DNA of 64,000 nt from Rhodopseudomonas sp. BAL398 (GCF_033001325.1 NZ_CP133111.1:4852501-4916500), one strand, 5' to 3'. Shown: positions 42,349 to 51,430, counted from the first letter of the stretch. The notes: generated by a model not told the origin, from the sequence alone. Translations and numbers: made by a program.

Positions 42349-43356
42349 TTAGATCTCGATCACGATCTTGCCGAAGTGGGCGCCGGATTCCTCGTAGCGG
42401 AACGCATCCGCCAGCTTGTCGAGCGCGAAGCTACGATCAAGAATAGGCCTGATTTCGTGCGCGCCGAGAAAGTCGACGAGATCAATCTGGTCCTGGCGGC
42501 TGCCGTCGAGGCATCCTTGCAACCGAATCTGCTTGGCAAGGATGGGAATTATCGGCAAATCGACCGAGAGGCCGCCGAGAAGGCCGATCATCGCGATATG
42601 GCCTCCAACCTTCACGGCTTCGAGGGATTGAGCCAGCGTTGTCGGCCCTCCCACGTCGATGACATGATCAATACCCTTGCCGCTCGTCCATTGATGGGCC
42701 AACCGGCCCCATTCGGGTTCGTTGCGGTAGTTGATAAGATGGTCGGCGCCAAGCGCGCGGAGCCGAGCAAGCTTTTCGTCGGACGAAGAGGTCGCGATTA
42801 CGGCGGCCCCCGCTGCCTTGGCGATCTGCAACGCAAAGAGGGAGACGCCACCAGTACCCTGGATGAGCACAATCTCACCGGCTTTCAGCGGACCGTTCAC
42901 CATCAGCGCGCGCCAAGCTGTCACGCCCGCCGTCGGCAAGGTTGCAGCTTCGGCACTGCTGTAGCCTGCCGGAGCGTGTGTGAACGCGCGGGCAGGGGCC
43001 GTTACCAACTCGCACGCAAAGCCGTCGACGCCGTCGCCCGGCGTTTGGGAGAAGTCACTCACTTGCGGCGAACCGGACTGCCATTGCGGGAAGACACAGC
43101 TCACGGCTGCTTCACCGGGCGCGAATTCCACGACACCGCTGCCCACTGCCTCGACAATGCCGGCGCCGTCCGTCAGAAGGATGCGTCCATCGGCGGTCGG
43201 TGACCGACCGGCCGCCACGCCGTAGTCATGATAATTCAGACAGCTCGCGCGGACCCGTACGGTGACCTCGTCCGACGCAGGCGACGGCGGCGGAGCGGTC
43301 TCGACGAGTTTTATCCGACCAAGGCCGCCAGGAGCCTCAAGAACCATTGCTTTCAT
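42349..43356 (-). CDS. Zinc-type alcohol dehydrogenase-like quinone oxidoreductase
   Basis: A 335-residue medium-chain dehydrogenase/reductase. The N-terminal GroES-like domain has SCLNYHDYGVAAGR, and the Rossmann domain has LIQGTGGVSLFALQIAKAAG. The usual catalytic zinc ligands (Cys and the GHE motif) are absent, pointing to the zinc-free quinone oxidoreductase branch. The ATG at 43356 is chosen; an upstream extension is Arg/Ser-rich and unlike the family. It is divergent from an HxlR-type gene, a common regulator of such reductases. Confidence 0.88.
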   Translation of the reverse strand: MKAMVLEAPGGLGRIKLVETAPPPSPASDEVTVRVRASCLNYHDYGVAAGRSPTADGRILLTDGAGIVEAVGSGVVEFAPGEAAVSCVFPQWQSGSPQVSDFSQTPGDGVDGFACELVTAPARAFTHAPAGYSSAEAATLPTAGVTAWRALMVNGPLKAGEIVLIQGTGGVSLFALQIAKAAGAAVIATSSSDEKLARLRALGADHLINYRNEPEWGRLAHQWTSGKGIDHVIDVGGPTTLAQSLEAVKVGGHIAMIGLLGGLSVDLPIIPILAKQIRLQGCLDGSRQDQIDLVDFLGAHEIRPILDRSFALDKLADAFRYEESGAHFGKIVIEI

Positions 43357-43636
43357 CGATATATTCCGTTGCTGGGACCACCCGTGGCCGGCAGTCCGGC
43401 CGAATTGTCTATTGATCGGCGCTTTCTGAAGACGCCCAGGGCCTTTCTCGGACAAGCGACTTGGTCTCGTGCGGGGGGCTCTCAGATGCCCTTCAGCGAC
43501 GGCCGCTTTAGACGAAAATTCCATTGTCTCCCGATGCGCGGTTTGATGTTGCCGTATTTTTAATTGCTACATTCTGTCGTGGCCAGTACCCACAAAAATG
43601 TGCCTATTGTGGAATTGAGAGCTTTGGGGACAGGAA

Positions 43637-44011
43637 ATGCCGAAACGTGCGAAGGATGAGCCGATACGATGCGCAATCGAATCGGTGATCGACGTCATTG
43701 GTGGGAGATGGAAGTGCGTCGTGCTGTTTCATCTGCGAGACGGCAAAAAGCGCTTCGGAGAGCTACATAGGCTCCTCCCGAACGTCACGCAGCGCATGTT
43801 GACCCTTTCGCTACGCGAGCTCGAAGCGGATGGACTCGTCGAACGGACGGTGTATGCCGAGGTCCCGCCCCGCGTCGAATACGCCCTCACCACATGGGGC
43901 AAGAGTCTGGAGCCGACCCTCGCGGCGATGCGCGAGTGGGGCGATCGCTACAAGCGCCGCCTTGATGCGATATCGGACTCGACCGCTCGGCGCGCGAGTG
44001 GTGGCGCCTAA
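43637..44011 (+). CDS. HxlR-family (DUF24) winged-helix regulator
   Basis: A 124-residue MarR-like dimeric regulator with IDVIGGRWKCVVLFHLRDGK, RFGELHRLLPNVTQRMLTLS and LRELEADGLVERTVYAEVPP. Cys12 (PIRCAIE) is in the position used for redox or quinone sensing in HypR, QorR and YodB. It lies 280 bases from the divergent quinone oxidoreductase gene, which it probably controls in response to electrophiles. Confidence 0.9.
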   Translation: MPKRAKDEPIRCAIESVIDVIGGRWKCVVLFHLRDGKKRFGELHRLLPNVTQRMLTLSLRELEADGLVERTVYAEVPPRVEYALTTWGKSLEPTLAAMREWGDRYKRRLDAISDSTARRASGGA

Positions 44012-44313
44012 ATTACTGAGGTTCAAGCTAGCTGGCGCAGACGATCGGCGGCGGCATTCAAAGATTGGCATGCCGATCGAGCGCTCCAATTTGGAATTGC
44101 GCGGCTCAACCTCGATTGTTCGATGCCTAGGATTCAGGCCGCTCGGTAGAAGCTGCCGTGATCCGCCGCCGCTATGGCGTAACGAAGTTGTCGAATATCA
44201 AATGACATATTAACAGCTACAGGCCGGTCCCTTTGTAGACCGACTGGCGATGTCGTGGCTCATACTAGCTACTTGGCTGCCTTGTCGCACATGATGCGAC
44301 GGCTGCCCCACCA
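44012..44313. other. Intergenic stretch, nothing recognised
   Basis: About 300 bases between the HxlR gene and the convergent FAD monooxygenase. No gene, repeat or clear terminator seen. Confidence 0.3.
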
Positions 44314-45513
44314 TTACGTGTAGCGGGGAAACACGAAGTCCTTCGCAACCCTGGCGTTTCGCTTGGCGTCGCTCGGCTTCAACAGCCGCTGGATGACGCG
44401 GCTTGTCACCAGCCTTTGCACCAGTCGGAAAAACGTTAGGCCGAATTGCGTCTTCATATGCAGGGCGCGGATGACGGTCGGGCTCAGGCGCTTTTGCGAC
44501 TTCTCGACATGAGGCCGAACAAGATTTTCATAAGCAGAAAAGGCGTCTTCAAAACCCGAACTGCGCTTGAGCTCGCCGGCGAGAACATAAGCACCGATCA
44601 AGGCGAGCGCCGCACCCTCCCCGGTGAACGGTGTCGGGCAATAAGCCGCATCTCCAATCATGACGAACCTTCCTTTGGCCCATCGGGATGCCTGGACCTG
44701 GCTCATCGGACCGCACCAAAAATCACTGACTGCGTCCAGCTCCGAGCGAACCCGCTCGGCGATCGTGCCCCTCCCTTCGAGCGCCTTGGCCACTAACGCC
44801 TTGCGAGTGGCTGCATCTTCTTGTTCGAATCCATGATCTTCTCTGAGGAAGGTCGTCAGGACCGTCGTCTCGTGGTTCTTGCCAGGCCTGAGCGTCACGA
44901 GCGTCCCCCCTGTTCCACTGACGGAACGAGCCCAATTGTCATCCTCCGAGCGCTGCGGGATATTGAAGAACGACATGTAGGCACCGAGGTAGCGAAAATG
45001 CGTCTGCTCCGGCAGCACCATCGTCCTGGTCGATGAGCTTATACCCTCCGCACAGATCACGAGTTCGAACGCTTCGACCCGACCGTCATTGAAAGCGACG
45101 GTGATACCGTCACTGGTTTCCTCAAGTGCGGTGACGAATGTGCCGAAGCGATATTCGCATCTGTCTTGCGTGGCCTCGAACATGATTTGCGCGAGATCAC
45201 CACGAAGGATCTCGAACTCGGCGGTAAGGCTGGGAAACCCGCCTTTGGGAAAGACTGCTACGATATTGCCGGATTGATCGAGACATTTGACGCCTTGCTC
45301 CATCGTGTCCTTGGCCGCAATCTTATCGGCGATGCCCATGATAAAGATGATCTGTTGGGCGGCTCCTTTGATATCTACGTTCTGGCCGCCATCCCGCAGG
45401 GCTTTCGCCCGCTCGGCAATGACGACCGAAAAGCCATGCTGGTCCAACCAATATGCGCACGCGGGACCGGCGATACCGGCGCCGCAGATCAGGATTTTCT
45501 TCTCAGCTCTCAC
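44314..45513 (-). CDS. FAD-dependent monooxygenase (TetX/UbiH-like)
   Basis: A 399-residue flavoprotein: ILICGAGIAGPACAYWLDQH binds the FAD ADP part, RGDLAQIMFEA follows, ICAEGISSSTRTMV stands in for the DG motif with Glu in place of Asp, and FVMIGDAAYCPTPFTGEGAA is the GD motif. It resembles the TetX-like oxidoreductases that hydroxylate or inactivate aromatic and polyketide compounds. There is no adjacent regulator; the nearest genes are the HxlR and siderophore-interacting protein genes. The substrate is unknown. Confidence 0.86.
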   Translation of the reverse strand: MRAEKKILICGAGIAGPACAYWLDQHGFSVVIAERAKALRDGGQNVDIKGAAQQIIFIMGIADKIAAKDTMEQGVKCLDQSGNIVAVFPKGGFPSLTAEFEILRGDLAQIMFEATQDRCEYRFGTFVTALEETSDGITVAFNDGRVEAFELVICAEGISSSTRTMVLPEQTHFRYLGAYMSFFNIPQRSEDDNWARSVSGTGGTLVTLRPGKNHETTVLTTFLREDHGFEQEDAATRKALVAKALEGRGTIAERVRSELDAVSDFWCGPMSQVQASRWAKGRFVMIGDAAYCPTPFTGEGAALALIGAYVLAGELKRSSGFEDAFSAYENLVRPHVEKSQKRLSPTVIRALHMKTQFGLTFFRLVQRLVTSRVIQRLLKPSDAKRNARVAKDFVFPRYT

Positions 45514-45565
45514 GCAGCGATCCTCGATTAACAGACCTGATGGCTTGCACGGTGCAAACCTGCGC

Positions 45566-46315
45566 TCAGTCCATTCCCGTCTTGCCGGGGGCCCAATATG
45601 CCTTGGTGACGACCCGGTTCGCCGGGACGCCCCGGCGTTTCAGCTCGTGGCGCAGCCGCTGTACGGTGCTAGCCTTGCCGGTCAGCACGAACGCCGCACC
45701 GGCGTTGAGGACGGGAGACAAGGCGGCCTCCATCTGTGCTAGATGGGCATCGCCCTCGCTACGCAGGAACAGGGTGACATTGCGAATCTGGAGCGCGGTG
45801 CGAACATGCTCGGCGCTCGCCTTGTTTCCAATCTCGAAATAGCTGGAGATGGATCGCGCCGGATCCTGCTGCGCCAACGCGTAAGCGAGCCCGATCGAGG
45901 TTTCGTCGCCGAACACCCCCAGCGCTCCCGTCCCATGCCCCGCATCGAGCGAGGCGCGAGGGCCGAGGATATCGCACCCATCGCCGGCGCCGACGCCTCG
46001 CACCCACGCGCTCCCCGGGCCATCGCCATGTGCAAAGCATAGGATGCGCGTGCGCCCCTGCTCCGGATCCCAGTCGATCGGCGTATAGGTTCGCGTGGCC
46101 AACGCCGTCCCCACCGCGACCTGCACCTTCTGCCCCGGCGTCCACACGACCCCTCGCAATGCTTGCCCTTCGAGGGTGACGAGCCGAAAACCCTCGGCCA
46201 GCCAATCGGCTGCGACGATCGTTGCACGCCGCATCAGCAGCCGCCTGAGCACGTTGCTCAAGCGGCTTTGCTTCGTCGAGGAAGGACGGTCATGGGAGGC
46301 GAGCGGGGGCGTCAT
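45566..46315 (-). CDS. Siderophore-interacting protein (FAD-dependent ferric reductase, ViuB/YqjH-like)
   Basis: A 249-residue flavoreductase-fold protein. TRTYTPIDWDPE is the FAD-binding R-x-Y-(S/T) motif, GPGSAWVRGVGAGD the NAD(P)H-domain start and GPRASL the phosphate loop. The end KAYWAPGKTG is diagnostic of siderophore-interacting proteins, which reduce Fe(III)-siderophore in the cytoplasm. The ATG overlaps the stop of an upstream decayed gene by four bases (ATGA), and a broken AraC gene is divergent, so the original iron locus has partly collapsed around an intact reductase. Confidence 0.85.
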   Translation of the reverse strand: MTPPLASHDRPSSTKQSRLSNVLRRLLMRRATIVAADWLAEGFRLVTLEGQALRGVVWTPGQKVQVAVGTALATRTYTPIDWDPEQGRTRILCFAHGDGPGSAWVRGVGAGDGCDILGPRASLDAGHGTGALGVFGDETSIGLAYALAQQDPARSISSYFEIGNKASAEHVRTALQIRNVTLFLRSEGDAHLAQMEAALSPVLNAGAAFVLTGKASTVQRLRHELKRRGVPANRVVTKAYWAPGKTGMD

Positions 46316-46718
46316 GCGATGCACCTCGTGAACTCGTTGCTGCGGCCTTCGTCGAGCAGGAAAGCCTGCGCGAGATAGCCGTCGCGTGGATTGCCGACGT
46401 AGTCGAGATAGTTCGCCGCAAAGCCGTTCTCGGCGAGGATTGCGGCGTTGGGCAGCAGTGGGGGCTCGATGAGCTTGAGCCCGGAAGGTCGAACCGCCAG
46501 GCGCCATTGATGTGTGCAAGGTCCCGTCTCGCCACCAATTCCTGCATCCGCGCGCTGGACGCCAACTCAGGCTCTTGATGAAGCTGCATCACCAATCGAG
46601 GGACGGGTCCGCTGCTCAACGTCTCCACACTGTCTCCTTCCCGATCAGGACTCCCGGCGGGGGAGTGCACTCTGGTATAGGCGGATCGGGATATGGCGTC
46701 ATTCCGTAGAACAGCCAT
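46312..46718 (-). pseudogene. Frameshifted gene upstream of the siderophore-interacting protein
   Basis: One frame gives RLVMQLHQEPELASSARMQE then LAHINGAWRFDLPG; a one-base shift near 46475 continues as LKLIEPPLLPNAAILAENGF and ANYLDYVGNPRDGYLAQAFL up to a stop that overlaps the next ATG. The joined product would be about 135 residues. I do not recognise the family. Tight coupling to the ferric reductase suggests a role in the same iron process before decay. A sequencing error could mimic the frameshift. Confidence 0.5.
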
Positions 46719-46758
46719 TATATTATTCATAACCGCCATTGATGCGGTAAGGTCCACG

Positions 46759-47055
46759 ATGCCATTTCTGAACCATGAGCTGGACGCCATCGGGTGGGTC
46801 GAGCCAGATGATGTGCCGCGCCCGTTCGTCGCCTACGGGATCGAGGAATCCAGGTCGGCGTGATCGAACTGCCCGCCCACCGACACCAGAAGGGGCAGCT
46901 AATGCTGGTCCAGCGCGGCGCCCTCAGTCGCGAAGTCGAAGGTGGTCTGTGGATCGTGCCGCCACGGAGCGCCATCTGGATACCGAGTGGCGTGACCCAC
47001 GCGGTCAAGGTCGCGGGTGTGCTGGAGGGCTATGACGCCTTCCTGGATCCTGCCT
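46759..47055 (+). pseudogene. AraC-family regulator, N-terminal cupin remnant
   Basis: From ATG 46759 the frame reads MPFLNHELDAIGWVEPDDVP and stops near 46862. A shifted frame goes on as GVIELPAHRHQKGQLMLVQR and WIVPPRSAIWIPSGVTHAVK, the sugar-binding cupin of AraC regulators. No helix-turn-helix follows; the frame runs into the end of the convergent membrane-protein gene. It is frameshifted and truncated, and divergent from the decayed iron gene it probably once controlled. Confidence 0.62.
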
Positions 47056-47629
47056 TGTCGAACAAGTTAAGGCCGCCAAATCTAAAGAACCATCGTCTTT
47101 CGCGCAGTTCTTGCAGGCTGTCTTCGTAGCGCGCAATCACGTCCATGTACCCTTTTCGAACATCATGATAAAATTCTGGAGGGTAGCCGGGAACGCGAAC
47201 ATTCGACACGTCTTGTCCCCGCGCGGTGAGGCTCCGATAAACCTCCTCCGCCGTATAGTGCCGAAAGTAAGCTGCGAAGCTTTCAGGCATCACTCGACCT
47301 TCGAGAAGATGAACGTTGCTTTTAAGGATCGCGTTGATTTCTTCATGAATTGGGAGAAAGAACTGATCGTAAACTAGCCCAGAAACGACGCCACTTTCGT
47401 CCGGGCTCTTTCCGGCCACCATAGTGTCGTTTATGTCTGCGGTCGTATTCAGTTGGTCGGTCAACGCCACGAGTGGGGCGTAGAAATCTTTCATCTGGGC
47501 TGATGAGTGGTCTAGTTCGATCTGCAGCCGTTTGGTTCGATCCTGCCGCCAACCGTTCAGGACATAAGCAATTAGCCAACCGATGGCGGCGGTCGCAGTC
47601 AAAAACAGGGCCGGAGATTCGGGCACCAC
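47030..47629 (-). CDS. Unrecognised single-pass membrane protein
   Basis: A 199-residue protein with one N-terminal transmembrane helix (FLTATAAIGWLIAYVLNGW) and a soluble, largely helical remainder. I do not recognise the family. Two GTG codons in a row (47629, 47626) follow GGGAGG; spacing favours the second. It lies next to the tRNA-Arg gene at the inner edge of the putative island, and its 3' end abuts the broken AraC gene, so it may be cargo of the integrated element. Confidence 0.6.
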   Translation of the reverse strand: MVPESPALFLTATAAIGWLIAYVLNGWRQDRTKRLQIELDHSSAQMKDFYAPLVALTDQLNTTADINDTMVAGKSPDESGVVSGLVYDQFFLPIHEEINAILKSNVHLLEGRVMPESFAAYFRHYTAEEVYRSLTARGQDVSNVRVPGYPPEFYHDVRKGYMDVIARYEDSLQELRERRWFFRFGGLNLFDKAGSRKAS

Positions 47630-47718
47630 AACCTCCCAAATGAATTTGGGTTGCTTACCCTAAGCTTACCTAGAGGGAAGCCCGAAGAAACAATCGCCTT
47701 CTAAGTCCTTGATTTGGC

Positions 47719-47795
47719 TGGCGCACCCGACACGATTCGAACGTGTGACCTTTGCCTTCGGAGGGCAACGCTCTATCCAGCTGAGCTACGGGTGC
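47719..47795 (-). tRNA. tRNA-Arg (anticodon CCG)
   Basis: A 77-base cloverleaf on the minus strand: acceptor GCACCCG pairs with CGGGTGC, D-arm AGCTCAGCTGGATAGAGC, anticodon loop CTCCGAA on a TTGCC/GGCAA stem, T-arm ACACG-TTCGAAT-CGTGT and an encoded CCA. The anticodon reads CCG, decoding the Arg codon CGG. Its 3' half is repeated in degenerate form at 36671-36717, consistent with use as an integration target. Confidence 0.95.
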
Positions 47796-47863
47796 TTGGC
47801 TGTCCATTTAGCCGATCGGTTGGCCGTCGGCAACGGGCTGGTGAGGGCGATTTGGTCTAAAAT

Positions 47864-47932
47864 GGGCCGGCGGGGTGGCTCGGACCTCCGAGGGGCATAG
47901 GCCGGGCGTTCGAATCGTGTCCGGTCGGCCCA
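47864..47932 (+). other. tRNA-like sequence, degenerate
   Basis: A 69-base stretch whose ends pair as a 7-bp acceptor-like stem (GGGCCGG with TCGGCCC, one G-T). It contains GTTCGAATCGTGTC, identical to the T-loop region of the nearby tRNA-Arg, plus CTCCGAGG resembling its anticodon loop. No D-arm and no normal anticodon stem form, so I do not call it a working tRNA. It lies inverted relative to the tRNA-Arg, 68 bases beyond it. Confidence 0.4.
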
Positions 47933-47982
47933 ATGGTGGTCTCGACCCGCCGCGGCAGCTGGCGAACCGGGCGGCCGCCGCG

Positions 47983-48669
47983 TCAATCCCCGCGCAGGCG
48001 ATAGCCGATGCCGGTCTCGGTCAGAACGAAGCGCGGCCGGTCCGGGTCCGGCTCGATCTTCTGCCGCAGCTGCCGGACATAGACCCGCAAATATTGCGGG
48101 TCGGTGGTTTCGTCCCACAGCGCCTTGAGCAGGAAGCGGTGGGTCAGCACCTTGCCGGCGTGCTGCACCAGCACGCGCAACAGCTCGTATTCCTTCGGCG
48201 ACAGCTTGATCTCGTTGTCGCCCAGCTTGACGATGCGCCGCACCAGATCGACGCTGAGCTCGCCGACGCGAAACGCCGGGCGTTCGCCCTGGATCTGGAG
48301 TTGATGGCGCAGCGCCGTGCGCATCCGCGCCAGCAATTCCTCCATCCCGAACGGCTTGGTCACGTAATCGTCGGCGCCGAGATCGAGCGCCTGCACCTTG
48401 CCGGCCTCGTCGTCGCGGCTCGACAGCACCACGATCGGCACATGGTCGTTGCGCTCCTTGATCATGCGGAGCAGGTCATGGCCCTGGATGTCGGGCAGCC
48501 CGAGATCGAGGATGATCAAGGCCGGCTGCTGCTCGAGCAATTCCAGCGCGGCCCGGCCATTGCCGGCTTCGAGCACCTCGAACCCCTGGGTGCTCAGCCC
48601 CATTCGCAACAATTTGCGGATCGGCGGTTCGTCGTCGATCACCAGCACCTTGATCGGGCTTGCGCTCAT
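47983..48669 (-). CDS. kdpE: KdpE response regulator
   Basis: A 228-residue OmpR/PhoB-type regulator. The receiver has the acidic pair DDEP, the phosphoacceptor Asp in LIILDLGLPD and Lys in VTKPF; the winged helix has LSPKEYELLRVLVQHAGKVL and LRVYVRQLRQKIEPDP. Phosphorylated by KdpD, it activates kdpFABC under low potassium or high osmolarity. Its ATG overlaps the kdpD stop by four bases. Confidence 0.96.
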   Translation of the reverse strand: MSASPIKVLVIDDEPPIRKLLRMGLSTQGFEVLEAGNGRAALELLEQQPALIILDLGLPDIQGHDLLRMIKERNDHVPIVVLSSRDDEAGKVQALDLGADDYVTKPFGMEELLARMRTALRHQLQIQGERPAFRVGELSVDLVRRIVKLGDNEIKLSPKEYELLRVLVQHAGKVLTHRFLLKALWDETTDPQYLRVYVRQLRQKIEPDPDRPRFVLTETGIGYRLRGD

Positions 48670-51389
48670 GCGGCGGTCTCCAGCGCCGCGCCGGCCGGCG
48701 GCACCGGCAGCCGGATGGTCAGCACCACGCCGCTGCGGTCGTGGCGATTGGCGGCCAGGATCGTTCCACCCAGCGCCTCGACGAAACCGCGCGAGATCGC
48801 CAGCCCAAGCCCGGTGCCGGCCCGCACGTGATCGGCTTTCTGTGCCCGGAAGAACTTGTCGAACACATGGTCGAGATCGTCGGGCGGAATGCCCGGACCT
48901 TCGTCGATCACCTGCAAGGCAACAATGCCGTCGTCGCGCCAGGCCTTGATGTCGATGGTGGTCTGCTCGGGCGCGTATTTCGCCGCATTGTCGAGCAGAT
49001 TGAACAGCACTTGCTCGAACAGCACCGCGTCGAGCGCCAGCATCGGCAGGTCCGGCGCGATGTCCAGCCGGACCTGATGGCGGGCGAGAATGCGGCCGGC
49101 GCGGCGCAAGGCGCTGCCGACGATCTCGCCGAGATCGTGCTTGGCGGCATTGGGGACGACGGCGCCGGATTCCAGCCGGGTCATGTCGAGCAGATTGGCG
49201 ATGAAGCGGTTGAGCCGCTCGGATTCCTCGATCACAGTGCCGAGCAGTTCGGCCTTTTGCGCGTCGGTCAGATCGGCGGCGAGGTCGCGCAGCGTGCCGG
49301 CGGCGCCAAGCACCGAGGCCAGCGGCGTCTTGAGGTCGTGCGAGATCGACGTCAGCAGCGCCGCGCGCAACCGATCCGATTCGATGTCGCGCTTGGCCCG
49401 ATCCATGTCCTCGACCAGGTGCACCCGTTCGATCGCCAGCGCGCCCTGGTCCATCAGCGCATCGAGCAGTCGGCGTTGATCGGGCGTCAACAGCGGCCCG
49501 CTGCGGTCGTCGTCGATCCCGATCACCCCGATGGGGCCGCGGCCGGTGCGCATCGGCAGGAACAGGCGCCTGGCGCCCGGCAGGGTGTCGGAGCCGCGTC
49601 CCGCGGGGCGATCATTGCCCCAGGCCCAATGCGCGGCGGCGAGATCGGCCTTGTCCAGCTGATCCTCCGGCGGGTAACCAGCCTTCACCGTCAGCTCGCC
49701 ATCCTCGGGCAGCAGCAGCACGACGCGAACCTTCAACATCAGCGCGGTTTGATAGGCCGTGGCCCACAGCACGTCGTCGAGGGCGGCGGTGCCGGCGAGC
49801 TTGCGGCTGAACGCGTAGAGCGATTCGGTGGTCCGCATCCGATCTGACGAGGTGATCGCCTGGGCGCGGACGCGCGCGGCGAGGTTCGACACCAGCAGCG
49901 CGATCAGCATGAACAGGAAGAACGCCGCCACATTGGTCGGCTCGGCGATGGTGAAGGTGTAGAACGGCGGCATGAAGAAGAAATTGTAGCACAGCGATGC
50001 GGTCACGCTCGCCAGCATCGATGGCCATAGGCCGTAGCGCACCGCGGTGCCGACCACCGCGGTCAGAAACACCAGGTCGACATTCTCGATGCCGAAGAAC
50101 GGCTCGATCAGTTCGGCGAAGCCGAGCCCGATCGCGGCGAGCAACACCGCCATCAGATAGGGCTTTGGGTCCAACGCTTCGCTACGCTCGGCAGCGCGCA
50201 GCGCGGTAGTCGGCGCGGGTTCGGTGGCCAGCGCGTCGCCGGCGATGACGTGAACGCTGATATTGCCCGCGTCGCGCACCAGCGCATGCACGATGGAGCC
50301 GCGGATCAGTTCGGACCACCACGAGCGCGGCGAGCGGCCGACGATGATCTGGGTGATGTTGTTGCCGCGCGCAAAGCTCAGCACCTCGTCGGAGATGCCG
50401 TGGCCGGATCCGGGAATCGACAGTGCCTCGGCGCCGAGCGATTCGGCGAGCCGCAGGGTGTCGGCCAGCCGGTCGCGCTGCGCTTCACTGACATGCAGGT
50501 TCCGGCTGGTCTCGATATTGATCGCGGTCCAGGGCGCCCGCAGCCGGTCGGCCAGACGCTTGGCGTAGCGCACCAGACCGGCGGAGCGCGGCTCGTCGCT
50601 GACGCAAACCAGGATTCGCTCGCCCACCGCCCAGGGGCCGGCAATCGCATTGGCCTGCATATGGGTGAGCAATTGCTCGTCGACCCGCTCGGCGGTGCGC
50701 CGCAAGGCGAGCTCGCGCAGCGCCGTCAAATTGCCCGGCGAGAAATAATGCTCCAGCGCGCGCTCGGCCTGCTTGGGGACGTAGACCTTGCCTTCGCGCA
50801 GCCGCTGGATCAGGTCGTCCGGCGTGAGATCGACCAGTTCGATGGCGTCGGCGCGGTCGAACACCGAATCCGGCACGGTCTCGCGGACCCGCACATGCGT
50901 AATCTGGGCGACGACGTCGTTGAGGCTCTCGATGTGCTGGATGTTGACGGCGGTGTAGACGTCGATGCCGTGGCTCAGCAGTTCCTCGACGTCGAGATAG
51001 CGCTTGGGGTGGCGGCTGCCGGGGGCGTTGCTATGGGCGAGTTCGTCGACCAGCGCGAGCTGCGGGCGGCGAGCCAGCAACGCGTCGAGATCCATTTCCT
51101 CCAGGATATGATCCTTGTAGCCGAGCGCCCGGCGCGGGATCACCTCGAGGCCATCGAGCAGCGCCTGGGTCTCGACGCGGCCATGGGTTTCGACGACCCC
51201 GACCACGACATCGACGCCGGCTGCCATCTTGGCATGGGCGCTTTGCAGCATTTCGTAAGTCTTGCCGACCCCGGGGGCGGCGCCGACGAAAATCTTCAGA
51301 CGGCCTGCGCGATTGTCCTCCCGCCGCGCCGCCTCCAGCAGCGCGTCTGGCGAAGGTCGTTGATCAGGATCGCGGCGGGGATTTGCCAT
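48666..51389 (-). CDS. kdpD: KdpD sensor histidine kinase
   Basis: A 907-residue sensor kinase with the full KdpD layout: N-terminal KdpD domain with Walker A GAAPGVGKT, a Usp-like domain, four membrane helices around residues 410-510, a GAF-like segment, then HisKA (SISHDLKTPL) and an ATPase domain (NLLDNAAKYAPE, GTGLGLAISRGFVEALGG). It senses low K+ and signals to KdpE. I use ATG 51389; the longer frame has no ribosome site. It is 41 bases after kdpC. Confidence 0.95.
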   Translation of the reverse strand: MANPRRDPDQRPSPDALLEAARREDNRAGRLKIFVGAAPGVGKTYEMLQSAHAKMAAGVDVVVGVVETHGRVETQALLDGLEVIPRRALGYKDHILEEMDLDALLARRPQLALVDELAHSNAPGSRHPKRYLDVEELLSHGIDVYTAVNIQHIESLNDVVAQITHVRVRETVPDSVFDRADAIELVDLTPDDLIQRLREGKVYVPKQAERALEHYFSPGNLTALRELALRRTAERVDEQLLTHMQANAIAGPWAVGERILVCVSDEPRSAGLVRYAKRLADRLRAPWTAINIETSRNLHVSEAQRDRLADTLRLAESLGAEALSIPGSGHGISDEVLSFARGNNITQIIVGRSPRSWWSELIRGSIVHALVRDAGNISVHVIAGDALATEPAPTTALRAAERSEALDPKPYLMAVLLAAIGLGFAELIEPFFGIENVDLVFLTAVVGTAVRYGLWPSMLASVTASLCYNFFFMPPFYTFTIAEPTNVAAFFLFMLIALLVSNLAARVRAQAITSSDRMRTTESLYAFSRKLAGTAALDDVLWATAYQTALMLKVRVVLLLPEDGELTVKAGYPPEDQLDKADLAAAHWAWGNDRPAGRGSDTLPGARRLFLPMRTGRGPIGVIGIDDDRSGPLLTPDQRRLLDALMDQGALAIERVHLVEDMDRAKRDIESDRLRAALLTSISHDLKTPLASVLGAAGTLRDLAADLTDAQKAELLGTVIEESERLNRFIANLLDMTRLESGAVVPNAAKHDLGEIVGSALRRAGRILARHQVRLDIAPDLPMLALDAVLFEQVLFNLLDNAAKYAPEQTTIDIKAWRDDGIVALQVIDEGPGIPPDDLDHVFDKFFRAQKADHVRAGTGLGLAISRGFVEALGGTILAANRHDRSGVVLTIRLPVPPAGAALETAA

Positions 51390-51430
51390 GGGGCTATATA
51401 GTCTCGCTGCGGCCGTAAGCCTAGCTCGCA

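Noticed and set aside
43581-43610. Short CACA-AAAA-TGTG palindrome before the HxlR gene as an operator
   Set aside because: Arms of four bases are too short to separate from chance, and it does not match the HxlR-type sites I know.
36671-47795. Search for an integrase, transfer genes, phage structural genes or a toxin-antitoxin pair within the putative island
   Set aside because: None seen; the island call rests only on the tRNA duplication and the decayed genes.
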